Source: Dietzia sp. JS16-p6b (lineage in GTDB: Bacteria > Actinomycetota > Actinomycetes > Mycobacteriales > Mycobacteriaceae). Taken from it: a stretch of DNA of 64,000 bases. Shown in pieces: positions 37,995-46,281 of this stretch. Below the pieces are notes generated by a model, which made no database searches, was not told where the DNA came from, and saw nothing but the letters and a program-made list of their open reading frames with translations. The position numbers and the translations under genes are program-made. The stretch covers positions 2,204,001 through 2,268,000 of the forward strand of contig NZ_CP024869.1 of the NCBI RefSeq assembly GCF_003052165.1, given 5' to 3'. The number at the start of each line of letters is the position of its first letter. Position 1 is the stretch's first letter.

Positions 37995-39623
37995 TCAGGA
38001 GGGGGTGTGCTCGTCGCGGAGTTCGCGGCGACGGATCTTGCCGGTCTGGGTCTTGGGGAGTTCGCCCACCACGTGGACCTCGGAGGGCCGCTTGTACGCG
38101 GCCAGGCGCGATGTGGCGAACGAGATCAACTCCGCCTCGGAGGCGGTGCGTCCCGCCTTGAGGGAGACGAACGCGACCACCTTCTCGCCGCGGTACTCGT
38201 CAGGAAGGCCGACGACGGCGGCCTCGAAGACCGCGTCGTGCTCGTACAGGACGTCCTCGACTTCTCGGGGCCAGACCTTGTACCCGGAGGCGTTGATCTG
38301 GTCCTTGAGTCTGTCGACGAGGTAGACCCAGCCGGCGGAGTCCATGACGGCCACATCACCGGTGTGCAGTCGGCCCCCGGGCATCGCCCCGGCGGTGGCC
38401 GCGTCGTTGCGCCAGTAGCCGGAGACGACCTGCGGTCCGCTGAGGACGAGCTCGCCCTGCTGGCCGGGCGCGACGGGCCGGTCGTCGACCCCCACCACGC
38501 TCGCGTCGACGCCGGGGAGCGGGACCCCGACGGAGAGGGTGCCGCTGGACTCGTCGACCGGGGCGCGGAGCCCGGGCGGGACGGCGATGACCCCCGAGGT
38601 CGTCTCTGTCATGCCGTAGGCATTGTGGATGTAGTGCCCGAACCGCTCTCTGAATCGCTCGACCGTCGACGGCGGGATCGGCGCTCCCCCGCTGTAGAGG
38701 GTCTTGACGGAGGCGAAATGCTCCGGGCCGGCCCCGTCCAGTCGCATGAGGGCGTTGAACGCCGTGATGGACCCGATCGTGTAGGTGACGCGGTGTTCAC
38801 GGAAGGCGTCCAGGACGACCTCGGGCCGGAAGCGCCCGGCGAAGACCAGCGCAGTATCCCCCAGCAGACCGAGGGTCGCGTTGATGACCGCGCCGGTGAT
38901 GTGGAACAGCGGGGCGATCGCCAGGACCACGTCCCCCGGCACGACACCCACGAAGTCGGCGAAACTCCGGGCCACGGACACCACGTTCGCGTGCGAGTTC
39001 ATCGCGCCCTTGGGTGGGCCGGTGGTCCCCGACGTGTAGGTCAACAGCGCGAGGTCGTCCGGGGACACCGCGACGGGCGCCGGGGTCCGACCCGAGAAGT
39101 CGGAGATGAGCTGCACCAGATCGCCGTCCTCCGACGGCACTCCCGAATCCGTGCCTCCGAACACCCGGGGATCGTTCCGGGTCTGCAGGTCCTGCTCACT
39201 GGTACTGAGGATCCACCCGACGTCGGTGCCCTCCACGCTCTCGCGGATCGCGGCGACGTCCCGGTCGGTCGCGATGATCCCCACCGCGCCGGAGTCCTCG
39301 ACGGGCAGCCGGAGCTCGCGGCCGAAGTACATGGGGTTCAGGACCACGGCGGCGGCGCCGATCTTCCACAGGGCGAGCAGGGAGATGGCGTACTGCGGGA
39401 TGTTCTGCAGGTGGATCCCGACGCGGTCGCCGCCCTGCACGCCTCGATCCTGCAGCGCCGCGCCGAGGGCGTCGGACAAGCGGTCGACCTCGCGAGCCGA
39501 CAGCACGGTGTCGAAGTACGCGACCGCGGTCCGGTCCGGACTCGTCGCGACTCGGTCGCGCCAGGCGGCGACCAGCGTTGATCGCTGCTCGGCGAGGCCC
39601 TCGTCGACGCCCGGGCGGTACAC
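37995..39623 (-). CDS. AMP-dependent acyl-CoA synthetase (LvaE/FadD-type)
   Basis: 542 residues, GTG start. ANL-superfamily motifs: the P-loop LLTYTSGTTGPPKGAM, NAYGMTETTSG (A5), LHTGDVAVMDSAGWVYLVDRLKDQI (A7-A8) and the C-terminal lysine region ELPKTQTGKIRRRELR. It activates a carboxylic acid to its CoA thioester through an acyl-adenylate. It is the first gene of the minus-strand operon ligase-MFS-kinase-SDR-ACAD11-thiolase and is divergent from a TetR gene. The TGTCAAGTGA and TCACGTG elements near 39674-39689 could be part of that regulator's site. Confidence 0.93.
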   Translation of the reverse strand: MYRPGVDEGLAEQRSTLVAAWRDRVATSPDRTAVAYFDTVLSAREVDRLSDALGAALQDRGVQGGDRVGIHLQNIPQYAISLLALWKIGAAAVVLNPMYFGRELRLPVEDSGAVGIIATDRDVAAIRESVEGTDVGWILSTSEQDLQTRNDPRVFGGTDSGVPSEDGDLVQLISDFSGRTPAPVAVSPDDLALLTYTSGTTGPPKGAMNSHANVVSVARSFADFVGVVPGDVVLAIAPLFHITGAVINATLGLLGDTALVFAGRFRPEVVLDAFREHRVTYTIGSITAFNALMRLDGAGPEHFASVKTLYSGGAPIPPSTVERFRERFGHYIHNAYGMTETTSGVIAVPPGLRAPVDESSGTLSVGVPLPGVDASVVGVDDRPVAPGQQGELVLSGPQVVSGYWRNDAATAGAMPGGRLHTGDVAVMDSAGWVYLVDRLKDQINASGYKVWPREVEDVLYEHDAVFEAAVVGLPDEYRGEKVVAFVSLKAGRTASEAELISFATSRLAAYKRPSEVHVVGELPKTQTGKIRRRELRDEHTPS

Positions 39624-39708
39624 GTCCCGCCACGGGCGCGCGCTCGGTCCGATGTAGTGTTACCCACACCACATCACGTGTCAAGTGACCGACAGCTAGG
39701 GTTTTTCG

Positions 39709-40341
39709 ATGACCGAGGAGAGTCCACCGATGAGCGACTGGCGAGAATTCGGGCCCGACACCCTGTCGCCCCCGTTGCGGGCCGCGCTGGCCGTCTTCGC
39801 GCGACACGGGTATCACGGCGCCTCGATCAGGATGATCGCCGAGGAGGCGGGCCTGTCGGTTCCGGGCCTCTACCACCACTATCGCTCGAAGCAGGCGATC
39901 CTCGCGGCCGTGGTGGACGCCGCGATGGCCGAGATGTTCCAGCACACCAGAGCGGCCGTGGAGGACGCCGGCAGCGACCCGGTCGCGCGGTTCGAGAATC
40001 TCGTCGAGTCCCTGGCCCGGTTCCACATGGCCAGGAGGGACCAGGCGTTCGTGGCCTCCACGGAGATACGGAGCATGGACCCGGACGTCCGTGACCACCA
40101 CATCGCCCAGCGCGACTCGCAGCAGACGATGCTCGAAGACAGCATCCGGGCCGGCGTCGAGTCGGGCCATTTCGCCTGCGAGCACCCCGAGGACGCGGCC
40201 CGCGCGAGCTCGTCGCTGTGCGTGTCGATCTCATCCTGGTACCGCCCCGACGGCCCCCTGACCGCCGACGACGTGGTGGCGCGCCAACTGCACTTCGCCC
40301 GCGGGATGGTCGGCGCGGGTGCGAGACGCAGGGGTCGCTGA
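39709..40341 (+). CDS. TetR-family regulator of the ligase/kinase operon
   Basis: 210 residues (203 if the ATG at 39730 is used, which has GGAG 10 bases upstream). HTH: LRAALAVFARHGYHGASIRMIAEEAGLSVPGLYHHYRSKQAILAAVV. The C-terminal domain (EMFQHTRAAVEDAG, ARFHMARRDQAFVASTEIRSMD, SLCVSISSWYRPDGPLTADDVV) is like that of KstR2/FadR-type TetR proteins that bind acyl-CoA thioesters. It is divergent from the acyl-CoA ligase operon, which it probably represses. The imperfect inverted repeat TCACGTGTCAAGTGA at 39675-39689 is a candidate site. The gene converges with the LysR-like pseudogene. Confidence 0.87.
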   Translation: MTEESPPMSDWREFGPDTLSPPLRAALAVFARHGYHGASIRMIAEEAGLSVPGLYHHYRSKQAILAAVVDAAMAEMFQHTRAAVEDAGSDPVARFENLVESLARFHMARRDQAFVASTEIRSMDPDVRDHHIAQRDSQQTMLEDSIRAGVESGHFACEHPEDAARASSSLCVSISSWYRPDGPLTADDVVARQLHFARGMVGAGARRRGR

Positions 40342-40366
40342 CGCGCTCGTGGAGTCCGGTATCCCG

Positions 40367-41115
40367 TCACCGCCCCCGCGCCGACCGGCCTTTCCCCCGC
40401 GACGCGGGCTGCCGGCCCCGGCGCTGCTCGTCCCGTACCCGCTCTCCCCGGGCCCGCGCCTTCGCCGCCGCCTTCTGCCGGGCGTTCAGCTTCTCCTTCG
40501 GTGCGTCCCCGGCGTTGCGGGACGTGGCGGCGGTCCGCCCGCGGACGATGCCGACGAACTCGTCGATCATCACGTCGCCCTCGCGGTCCGACGACCAGGC
40601 GACGCCCATGCGGGTGGCGGGAACGCCCTCCAACGGGCGCTCGATGACGTCCCGACGACTCAGCGCGCGGGCGTACGGCTGCGGTAGCACCAGTAGTCCG
40701 ACTCCGGCCGCGACCAGGTCCACCGCGGCAGAGACCTCGTCGGGTGACGCGGTGATCGCGTCGACGGGGTCGAGCCACGGCTCCCCTCCAGGTCGGCCCG
40801 GGACAGGGACTCGTAGACGCCGATCTCGTGGCCCCGCGCTGCGAGCACGGCCATGGTCTCGGTGTACAGCGGAATACGCAACAGTCCGGCCGGGGCGGAG
40901 CGGGGGGCGTGGTCGGCCTCACGGAGGAACACCACGTCGACACCTCCCGAACCCGGCGTCGACGCCAGCTCCGCCCGGGGGTCACCCACCCGCCGCGCCG
41001 TGATCGGCACGTCGGGGTTGCGCTCGCGCCACCGGGTGAGCCACTTGTCGGGTCGCACACCGGGGACATAGCCGACTGCCAGGCTCCGCCGGTCCGGGCC
41101 GCTATCCTCGTTCAC
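40367..41115 (-). pseudogene. LysR substrate-binding-domain protein without HTH, frameshifted
   Basis: From the GTG at 41115 the product starts directly in a LysR substrate-binding fold (SLAVGYVPGVRPDKWLTRW, VFLREADHAPRSAPAGLLRIPLYTETMAVLAARG, YESLSRADLEG), with no DNA-binding helix-turn-helix. At the CCCC run 40783-40786 (GGGG on the coding strand) the frame is lost. The next frame continues the same protein (DEVSAAVDLVAAGVGLLVLPQPYARAL, GVAWSSDREGDVMIDEFVGIVRG) and ends in a very basic tail (KLNARQKAAAKARARGERVRDEQRR). Inserting one G would restore about 248 codons. Either a real lesion or a homopolymer error. The intact family is likely a headless LysR-like sensor. Confidence 0.72.
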
Positions 41116-41139
41116 CCCCAACGGTAGCCGCTGTTCTAC

Positions 41140-41152
41140 TGAACCTAGTTCG
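41140..41152. promoter_or_regulatory. Weak match to the island's 13-bp motif
   Basis: TGAACCTAGTTCG contains the inverted repeat GAAC-CTA-GTTC and matches TGAAYTNRSTTCA at most but not all positions. It lies between the divergent LysR-like and MaoC genes. Listed as a weak candidate only. Confidence 0.25.
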
Positions 41153-41236
41153 AGAAGCGGGTGCCGCGCCCCGCTCGTACCCGATACCGTGCGAGACGCC
41201 GGCCCCTCCGCCCGCCCACTCGATTGAGGAGAATCC

Positions 41237-41704
41237 ATGACCCACGTATTCCACGGTGTCGACGAGTTCCGAGCGTCCGCCGGCCTCGACCTCGGGGCCG
41301 GTGACTGGTTCACGGTCTCCCAGGACCGCATCAACGCCTTCGCCGATGTCACCGAGGACTGGCAGTGGATCCACGTCGACCGGGAACGGGCGGCGGCGTC
41401 GAACATCGGGTCGACCGTCGCCCACGGGTATCTCACGCTGTCACTCCTCCCCCGCCTCAGCTCCGAACTGTTCACGTTCGAGGGCATCGGACGCGCGATC
41501 AACTACGGGCTCGACAAGGTGCGGTTCCCCTCCTTCGTCCGACCCGGCGACAGGATCCGGGCTGCCGGCCGGGTGGCGTGGACCCGGGAGGCGCAGGCCA
41601 GCGGCGTCCTGGCCTGCGTTCACTACGCGATAGAGGTGGAGGGCAGCGAGAAGCCGGCATGCATCGCCGAGGCACTCATGGTGGTGTTCCCCGCCGAGGG
41701 CTGA
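41237..41704 (+). CDS. MaoC-family (R)-specific enoyl-CoA hydratase
   Basis: 155 residues, one hotdog domain: VSQDRINAFADVTEDWQWIHVDRERAAA with the catalytic Asp/His, STVAHGYLTLSLLPRLSSELF, INYGLDKVRFPSFVRPGDRIRA. It is clearly paralogous to the MaoC protein encoded at 22593. GAGGAG lies 6 bases before the ATG. The SDR at 41806 follows on the same strand but has its own upstream operator-like site. Together with the large minus-strand operon this would supply a hydration step. Confidence 0.9.
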   Translation: MTHVFHGVDEFRASAGLDLGAGDWFTVSQDRINAFADVTEDWQWIHVDRERAAASNIGSTVAHGYLTLSLLPRLSSELFTFEGIGRAINYGLDKVRFPSFVRPGDRIRAAGRVAWTREAQASGVLACVHYAIEVEGSEKPACIAEALMVVFPAEG

Positions 41705-41741
41705 GCGGCACCCGATCCGGGAGGCCACCCGAGGCGTATAC

Positions 41742-41754
41742 TGAATTCAGTTCA
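41742..41754. promoter_or_regulatory. Island motif copy 1: TGAATTCAGTTCA
   Basis: Imperfect palindrome 52 bases before the SDR start at 41806, partly overlapped by a further TTCACTTCA. Fits the shared 13-bp pattern TGAAYTNRSTTCA found in front of seven genes or operons of the island. A possible -10 element (GTATACT, 41736-41742) sits directly against it, so binding would block transcription. Confidence 0.6.
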
Positions 41755-41805
41755 CTTCATCTATCGTCGAGCGGTACACCCCCCGGCACCGGAAAGGCCG
41801 AACAC

Positions 41806-42555
41806 ATGGAGCGTTTTCAGGATCACGTCGTGCTCGTCACGGGTGCGACCGGTGGAATCGGCACGGAGATCTGCGGCCGGCTCGCGGCCGAGGGCGCCGT
41901 CGTCGTCGCCGCCGATCTGCCCGGTACCCCCCTCGACGAGGTGGCCTCCTCCCTCCCGGTCGGACCCCACCTCCGGGTGGAGCTCGACGTGGCGTCCGAG
42001 GAGCAGTGGAGCGCCGCGGTGAACCGCGTCATGGAAGCCCACGGCCGGCTGGACGTGCTGGTCAACAACGCGGGGATCGGCAGCCTCAAGACGGTGGAGG
42101 ACGAGTCCCCCGAGCACTGGCAGCGCGTCATCGACGTCGACCAGACCGGCGTGTGGCTGGGCATGAAGCACGCCGGCGCCGCCATCGAACGCACCGGCGG
42201 CGGGGCGATCGTCAACGTCTGTTCGATCCTCGGCAGCGTGGGCGGCTTCGGCAACAGCTTCGCCTACCATGCCGCCAAGGGCGCGGTACGGACGATGTCC
42301 AAGAACGCCGCGATGCACTGGGCCACCAGGGGCGTCAGGGTGAACTCCCTCCATCCCGGGTTCATCGAGACCCCCCAGCTCCTGGAGCGCTTCGAGGGCA
42401 GCGAGCGCCATCGCGGGATGCTCGCCGGTACCCCGATGGGACGGCTCGGCACCCCCGCGGAGATCGCCGGCTGCGTGGCCTTCCTGGCCAGCGACGACGC
42501 CGGGTTCATGACCGGCGCCGAGCTCTACGCGGACGGCGGCTGGACCGCGCGCTGA
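41806..42555 (+). CDS. SDR oxidoreductase
   Basis: 249 residues from the ATG at 41806 with GGAAAGG upstream. Classical SDR: TGATGGIGTEICGRLAAEG, VVVAADLPG (Asp, suggesting NAD), LVNNAGIGSLKTVED, catalytic serine in NVCSILGSVGG, YHAAKGAVRTMSKNAAMHWATRGVRVN and PGFIETPQLLERF, ending ELYADGGWTAR. The end resembles 3-alpha/20-beta-hydroxysteroid dehydrogenases and related cyclic-alcohol dehydrogenases. The substrate is unproven. The upstream palindrome suggests TetR control together with the catabolic operon. It converges with the metallo-hydrolase gene 17 bases on. Confidence 0.9.
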   Translation: MERFQDHVVLVTGATGGIGTEICGRLAAEGAVVVAADLPGTPLDEVASSLPVGPHLRVELDVASEEQWSAAVNRVMEAHGRLDVLVNNAGIGSLKTVEDESPEHWQRVIDVDQTGVWLGMKHAGAAIERTGGGAIVNVCSILGSVGGFGNSFAYHAAKGAVRTMSKNAAMHWATRGVRVNSLHPGFIETPQLLERFEGSERHRGMLAGTPMGRLGTPAEIAGCVAFLASDDAGFMTGAELYADGGWTAR

Positions 42556-42572
42556 GCCCGCACCGCCCCGCC

Positions 42573-43604
42573 TCAGGCGGTGACGAAGCGCTGTACGCCG
42601 GCGGGCGAGACCTCGTCGACGACGAGGTCTCCCCACGCCACCAACACGTCGAGATGCGCCATGGTCTCGCACGTCGCGATCATCTTGTTGAACACATCGA
42701 GCGAGGAGAACGCGCGCTCGCGGCGGGTCCAGGGGAGTCCCGCGGCCACCTCGAGCCCGGTCGCCCCCTGCCGGGCGGCCACCTGCGCCCGCGTGGCGTC
42801 CAGCCTCGAATCGTGATGGGAGAGCAGCTCGCGGACCCGCCCGTGGACGCTGCCTCCGACCGGCCCGTGCGCCGGCAGCATGAGCGTGTCCGGACGGTCC
42901 AGCATCGCCTCAAGTGAGGCGAGGTAATCACCCAGTGGGTTGTCCCACCCACCGAGTTCGAAGCCGATGGACGGGGAGATCCTGGGAAGCACGTGGTCGC
43001 CTGTGAACGTCACGCCGAGGGCGGCATCGTCGAACACGAGGTGCCCCTTGGTGTGGCCGGCGGTCCGCCGCGCCTGCATCGGCCGTCCCGCCACCGACAC
43101 CGGGCCGTCCTCGGTCCACGTGTCCGGCAACTCCCAGTCCTCGGCCACCCAGGGCTCGGCGAGCGCCTCGACACGGGACGCCTCGGCGATCTCCGCGGCT
43201 CCCGCCCGTCGGAGCTGATCGAGCGAGTCCGTGGGGACGCTGGTGCGCAGTTCGAGGAGCTCGGTCAGTCCGGGGCGCTCACCACCCCCCAGGTGGATGC
43301 GGCTCCCGACGCGCCTGCGGAGCTCCGGCCCCATCGTGTAGTGGTCGCGGTGAATGTGCGTCACGTGGACGTCGGTCACCTCGTCGAGCCCGATGTCGAC
43401 CGAGTTCAGACCGCCGCGCAGGATCTCGAGGTTGCCCGAAACGTTCCACCCGGCGTCGATCAGCGAGACCCCGTGCGGGCCCTCGACCACGTAGACGTTG
43501 ATCGCACGCAGGCCGTCCTGCGGCATCGGGAGCGGGATCCGGTGGACACCTTCGGCCACCGGATGGCACCCGAGTTCGGCCCAGTCCGCTCCCGAGGCGG
43601 TCAC
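42573..43604 (-). CDS. Metallo-beta-lactamase-fold hydrolase
   Basis: 343 residues from the GTG at 43604, which overlaps the stop of the EthD-like gene (GTGA). MBL motifs: INVYVVEGPHGVSLIDAGWN, metal-ligand motif THIHRDHYTMG (HxHxDH), AGHTKGHLVFDDAALGVTFTGDHVLP and LPAHGPVGGSVHGRVRELL. The C-terminal winged-helix-like segment (VAARQGATGLEVAAGLPWTRRERAFSSLDVFNKM) is that of LACTB2/GLX2-like hydrolases. Likely hydrolyses a thioester or lactone in the pathway, but the substrate is not evident. It forms a two-gene operon with the EthD-like gene under the palindrome at 43942. Confidence 0.89.
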   Translation of the reverse strand: MTASGADWAELGCHPVAEGVHRIPLPMPQDGLRAINVYVVEGPHGVSLIDAGWNVSGNLEILRGGLNSVDIGLDEVTDVHVTHIHRDHYTMGPELRRRVGSRIHLGGGERPGLTELLELRTSVPTDSLDQLRRAGAAEIAEASRVEALAEPWVAEDWELPDTWTEDGPVSVAGRPMQARRTAGHTKGHLVFDDAALGVTFTGDHVLPRISPSIGFELGGWDNPLGDYLASLEAMLDRPDTLMLPAHGPVGGSVHGRVRELLSHHDSRLDATRAQVAARQGATGLEVAAGLPWTRRERAFSSLDVFNKMIATCETMAHLDVLVAWGDLVVDEVSPAGVQRFVTA

Positions 43605-43927
43605 GAGTCGCCGACCATGACCTGCTCCTCGCCCATCACCATGATGGCGCGACCTCCCATGGAGCCGACGTGCTCCGCGGCCTTCGCCCATTCCGGGCTC
43701 TCGAGCATGGCGTCGTAGGCCTCCTTCGAGTCGAAGCTGAGAACCGACACACCGTCCCATCCCAGGGAGTGCCTGTTGGGACCGGTCTCCTTGACCGCGG
43801 TGTGCGACCACCGGCGCAGACCGGGCAGCGGATAGGTCACCTCGGCGTGCTCCCCGCGCCACCAGGTGATGAACTCCTCGTGAGTCCAGTCGCTGGGCTT
43901 CGACGCCATGACGATGAGGTTGTACAC
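43601..43927 (-). CDS. EthD-like dimeric alpha/beta-barrel protein
   Basis: 108 residues, GTG start. The sequence YNLIVMASKPSDWTHEEFITWWRGEHAEVTYPLPGLRRWSHTAV is typical of the EthD/ferredoxin-like stress-responsive barrel fold, and the C-terminal half (GWDGVSVLSFDSKEAYDAMLESPEWAKAA) completes the second alpha-beta unit. Members assist catabolic oxidations or isomerise intermediates; the role here is unknown. GGAGG lies 7 bases before the start, and the island's 13-bp palindrome lies 15 bases upstream. It is coupled to the MBL gene by a 4-base overlap. Confidence 0.82.
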   Translation of the reverse strand: MYNLIVMASKPSDWTHEEFITWWRGEHAEVTYPLPGLRRWSHTAVKETGPNRHSLGWDGVSVLSFDSKEAYDAMLESPEWAKAAEHVGSMGGRAIMVMGEEQVMVGDS

Positions 43928-43941
43928 GATACCTCCATAGT

Positions 43942-43954
43942 TGAATTCACTTCA
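43942..43954. promoter_or_regulatory. Island motif copy 2: TGAATTCACTTCA
   Basis: Exact match to TGAAYTNRSTTCA just upstream of the EthD-like gene, immediately 5' of its GGAGG ribosome site. It differs from copy 1 at a single base. Close enough to the start codon to act as a repressor site. Confidence 0.6.
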
Positions 43955-44028
43955 GAAATTGGTGTCACAGTACCACCACGGGATGCCGAAAACCCCTATT
44001 GCGCGGCCCCCGCGCGGACCGGAGCGCC

Positions 44029-44640
44029 TCAGTGCACCAGCCGGAAACACGCCCCCATGACCGAGTCCGAGACCTCGGGGAGGGTTCGACTGCCGCCGGG
44101 GCGGTACCAGTTCCACACGGAGTTGATCAGGCCCAGGACGAACCTCCCGAGTTCGACCGGGTCGCGCCGGGGGAACTCCCCCGAGTCCATCCCGCGCTCG
44201 AGGAGGCCGGTCCAGTCGCGCTCGACCACCCGGACGAGTTCACGTGCCCTGACCCGCTCCTCCTCCTCCCGCTCGGAGGAGCGAGGGGTGGCGAGCATGT
44301 CGATGTGGTGGAGAAGGATCCGCGCCTGGAGCGCCTCGGTCTCGGTGATGTCGTAGGCACTGGAGATCGCCGCCCGCAGCGCGGTCTCGGCGTCGCCCAC
44401 TCCCTCGACCGCCACCGTGAAGCGCTCGTGATACCTGGTGAGTTCGGCGCTCATGATGGTGAGCAGGCAGTGCGCCTTGGACTCGAAGTAGTGGTAAAGC
44501 GCGGTCTGCCCGATCCCCACCTCGCCGGCGATGGTCGCCCACTTCGTGTGCTCGTAACCGACGCTGCCGAAGTTCGCCACGGCCGCCTCGAGGATGACGT
44601 TCCTTTTGGATCTCGGGCCCTCGGTCTTTGTTGGCGCCAT
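44029..44640 (-). CDS. TetR-family regulator, probable controller of the catabolic island
   Basis: 203 residues from the ATG at 44640 (MAPTKTEGPRSKRN), preferred because GGGGGTAAAGG precedes it; an ATG at 44655 lacks a ribosome site. HTH: RNVILEAAVANFGSVGYEHTKWATIAGEVGIGQTALYHYFESKAHCLLTI. The C-terminal ligand domain includes LLHHIDMLATPRSSEREEEERVRARELVRVVERDW and LGLINSVWNWYRPGGSRTLP, similar to KstR2/FadR-type members. A variant of the 13-bp palindrome lies in its own upstream region (44683), and better copies lie before the other operons. It is therefore the best candidate regulator of all of them. The ligand is probably a CoA thioester. Confidence 0.88.
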   Translation of the reverse strand: MAPTKTEGPRSKRNVILEAAVANFGSVGYEHTKWATIAGEVGIGQTALYHYFESKAHCLLTIMSAELTRYHERFTVAVEGVGDAETALRAAISSAYDITETEALQARILLHHIDMLATPRSSEREEEERVRARELVRVVERDWTGLLERGMDSGEFPRRDPVELGRFVLGLINSVWNWYRPGGSRTLPEVSDSVMGACFRLVH

Positions 44641-44682
44641 CGCCTTTACCCCCATGTGAGTGATGATCCGTCCAGGTTAAGC

Positions 44683-44695
44683 GAAAGTGAGTTCA
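44683..44695. promoter_or_regulatory. Island motif copy 3 (variant) before the TetR gene
   Basis: The minus strand reads TGAACTCACTTTC, matching TGAAYTNRSTTCA in all but the last two bases. It lies 42 bases upstream of the TetR start codon, consistent with weak autoregulation. Confidence 0.5.
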
Positions 44696-44750
44696 GGTCA
44701 CAGTGGTATCGATCCACACCACAGGTGACCTCGCCGTCCCGCCGAACCGA

Positions 44751-46244
44751 TCAGTCCGCGAACATCTCCGCCGCGAGGGTCGCCGCTCCCTTGCGGTCCA
44801 ACTTGCCCACCCTGGACTGCGGGAGCACGGAGACCGACCGTACGAACTCGGGCCACTTGAACTTCGGGAAGTCCGCCGCCTCCAGGTGCCCACGGATCTG
44901 CTCGAGTCCGAGCGGTTCACCTTCCGACACGACGAGTGCCGCCGTCCGCTCTCCGAGTACCGGGTCGGGCACCGGGACCACGCACACCTGGTGGATCCCC
45001 GGGATGGCGGCGAGCGCGCTCTCCACCTCGTTGATGTCGATGTTGCGTCCACCGCGGATGATGAGGTCCTTCTCGCGCCCTCGGATGCTCACGCTGCCGT
45101 CGTCGTGGATCACCGCCCTGTCGCCGGTGGACAGGAAGCCGTCGGCATTGACGTCGGGCGCGACCGGGGCGCCCTCGCGGGCGTACCCCACGAACAGCGA
45201 GGGCCCGCGTACCTGCAGGGACCCGAGCTCACCCGGTTCGAGCACGGCACCGGCGGCGTCCACCACCCGCACCTCGGTCCCGGGGAACGGGCGTCCATCC
45301 CGTCCCAGGCGCACCTCCACCTCGTCCGAGGGGGACGGGGTGGTGTGACCCAGGCATTCGGACATCCCGAACACCCGGAGCAGGGTCGTACCCAGGGTGA
45401 CCTCGGCGTCGTGCAGCGCCTTCTGGTTCATCGGGCCGCCGCCGACGGTCATGGCCCGCATCGCCGACAGCGCACCCTCGGCACCGTCGACCAACGTGAG
45501 TTGCAGAGCCATGGTGGGGACCAGCATCGTCCAGGCCACGCGGTGCTCGCGCAGGAGCGCGACCGCCGTCTCCGGCTTCCACCTGTCCAAGGCCACCATC
45601 GCGCCGCCGAGCATGGTCGGCAGGTACATCCCGAAGCAGATCGCGGCCGCGGAGGACAGCGGCACCAGCGCACCCACCGGGTCACCGGGCCGAAGGCCCA
45701 CGGCCTCGATCGTCGAGCGGCATGCGTAGCGCAGGGCGTCCTCGGTCTGGATCACACACTTCGGGCGGCCGGTCGACCCGGAGGTCATGGCCGCCACCGC
45801 TCCCCCGTTCCAGCGGTCGACCCCGTTCGAACGACCGTCCGCCGGCCCCGCGACGACCCAGCCGTCCAGTGCCCGGCCGACCTCGACGAACCCGTGCTCG
45901 GCCAGCCCCCACACCTCGGCGGTGTCGGTGGCGGCCACCACGACGTCCGGCCGCAGATCCTCTGCGGCGAGATCGAACTCCGAGCGCGTCGCGTGTCCGC
46001 TCATCACCGCGAGCATTCCGCCGGCCAGTCCCACGGCCACTGCGGCCGACACCGTCCGCCACGAGTTGTCCGCACGGATGAGGACGGTCGGCGGGCCGTC
46101 CACCGCGGCCTCGATCACCCCGGCGAGCGCCCGCGCCCCGGCGAGGATCTCCCCGAGGTCGTGGGCACCGTCCCCGTCCACCACGGCGACGTCACCGGGC
46201 GTGCGGGCCGCGCGGTCGATGACGTCCTGGGCGAGCTGCTTCAT
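44751..46244 (-). CDS. AMP-dependent acyl-CoA synthetase
   Basis: 497 residues. ANL-superfamily motifs: AAMTSGSTGRPKCVIQ (P-loop), LRVFGMSECLGHTTPSP (A5), LSTGDRAVIHDDGSVSIRGREKDLIIRGGRNI (A7-A8, with the hinge Arg/Asp), and the A10 lysine in LPQSRVGKLDRKGA. It is shorter than FadD-type ligases and resembles those acting on cyclic or aryl carboxylates. AGGAG-type site (GGAGAAG) before the ATG. It is last in the long minus-strand operon, 37 bases after the alcohol dehydrogenase gene. It would activate the imported acid to its CoA ester. Confidence 0.91.
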   Translation of the reverse strand: MKQLAQDVIDRAARTPGDVAVVDGDGAHDLGEILAGARALAGVIEAAVDGPPTVLIRADNSWRTVSAAVAVGLAGGMLAVMSGHATRSEFDLAAEDLRPDVVVAATDTAEVWGLAEHGFVEVGRALDGWVVAGPADGRSNGVDRWNGGAVAAMTSGSTGRPKCVIQTEDALRYACRSTIEAVGLRPGDPVGALVPLSSAAAICFGMYLPTMLGGAMVALDRWKPETAVALLREHRVAWTMLVPTMALQLTLVDGAEGALSAMRAMTVGGGPMNQKALHDAEVTLGTTLLRVFGMSECLGHTTPSPSDEVEVRLGRDGRPFPGTEVRVVDAAGAVLEPGELGSLQVRGPSLFVGYAREGAPVAPDVNADGFLSTGDRAVIHDDGSVSIRGREKDLIIRGGRNIDINEVESALAAIPGIHQVCVVPVPDPVLGERTAALVVSEGEPLGLEQIRGHLEAADFPKFKWPEFVRSVSVLPQSRVGKLDRKGAATLAAEMFAD

Positions 46245-46281
46245 TGGGCTTCTCCTAAGCGATCAGTGGTCCGACGGCATG

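Noticed and set aside
36105-39581. 1158-codon open frame opposite the kinase, MFS and ligase genes
   Set aside because: Crosses three certain genes on the other strand, is low in complexity (Gly/Arg/Asp/His runs) and has no ribosome site.
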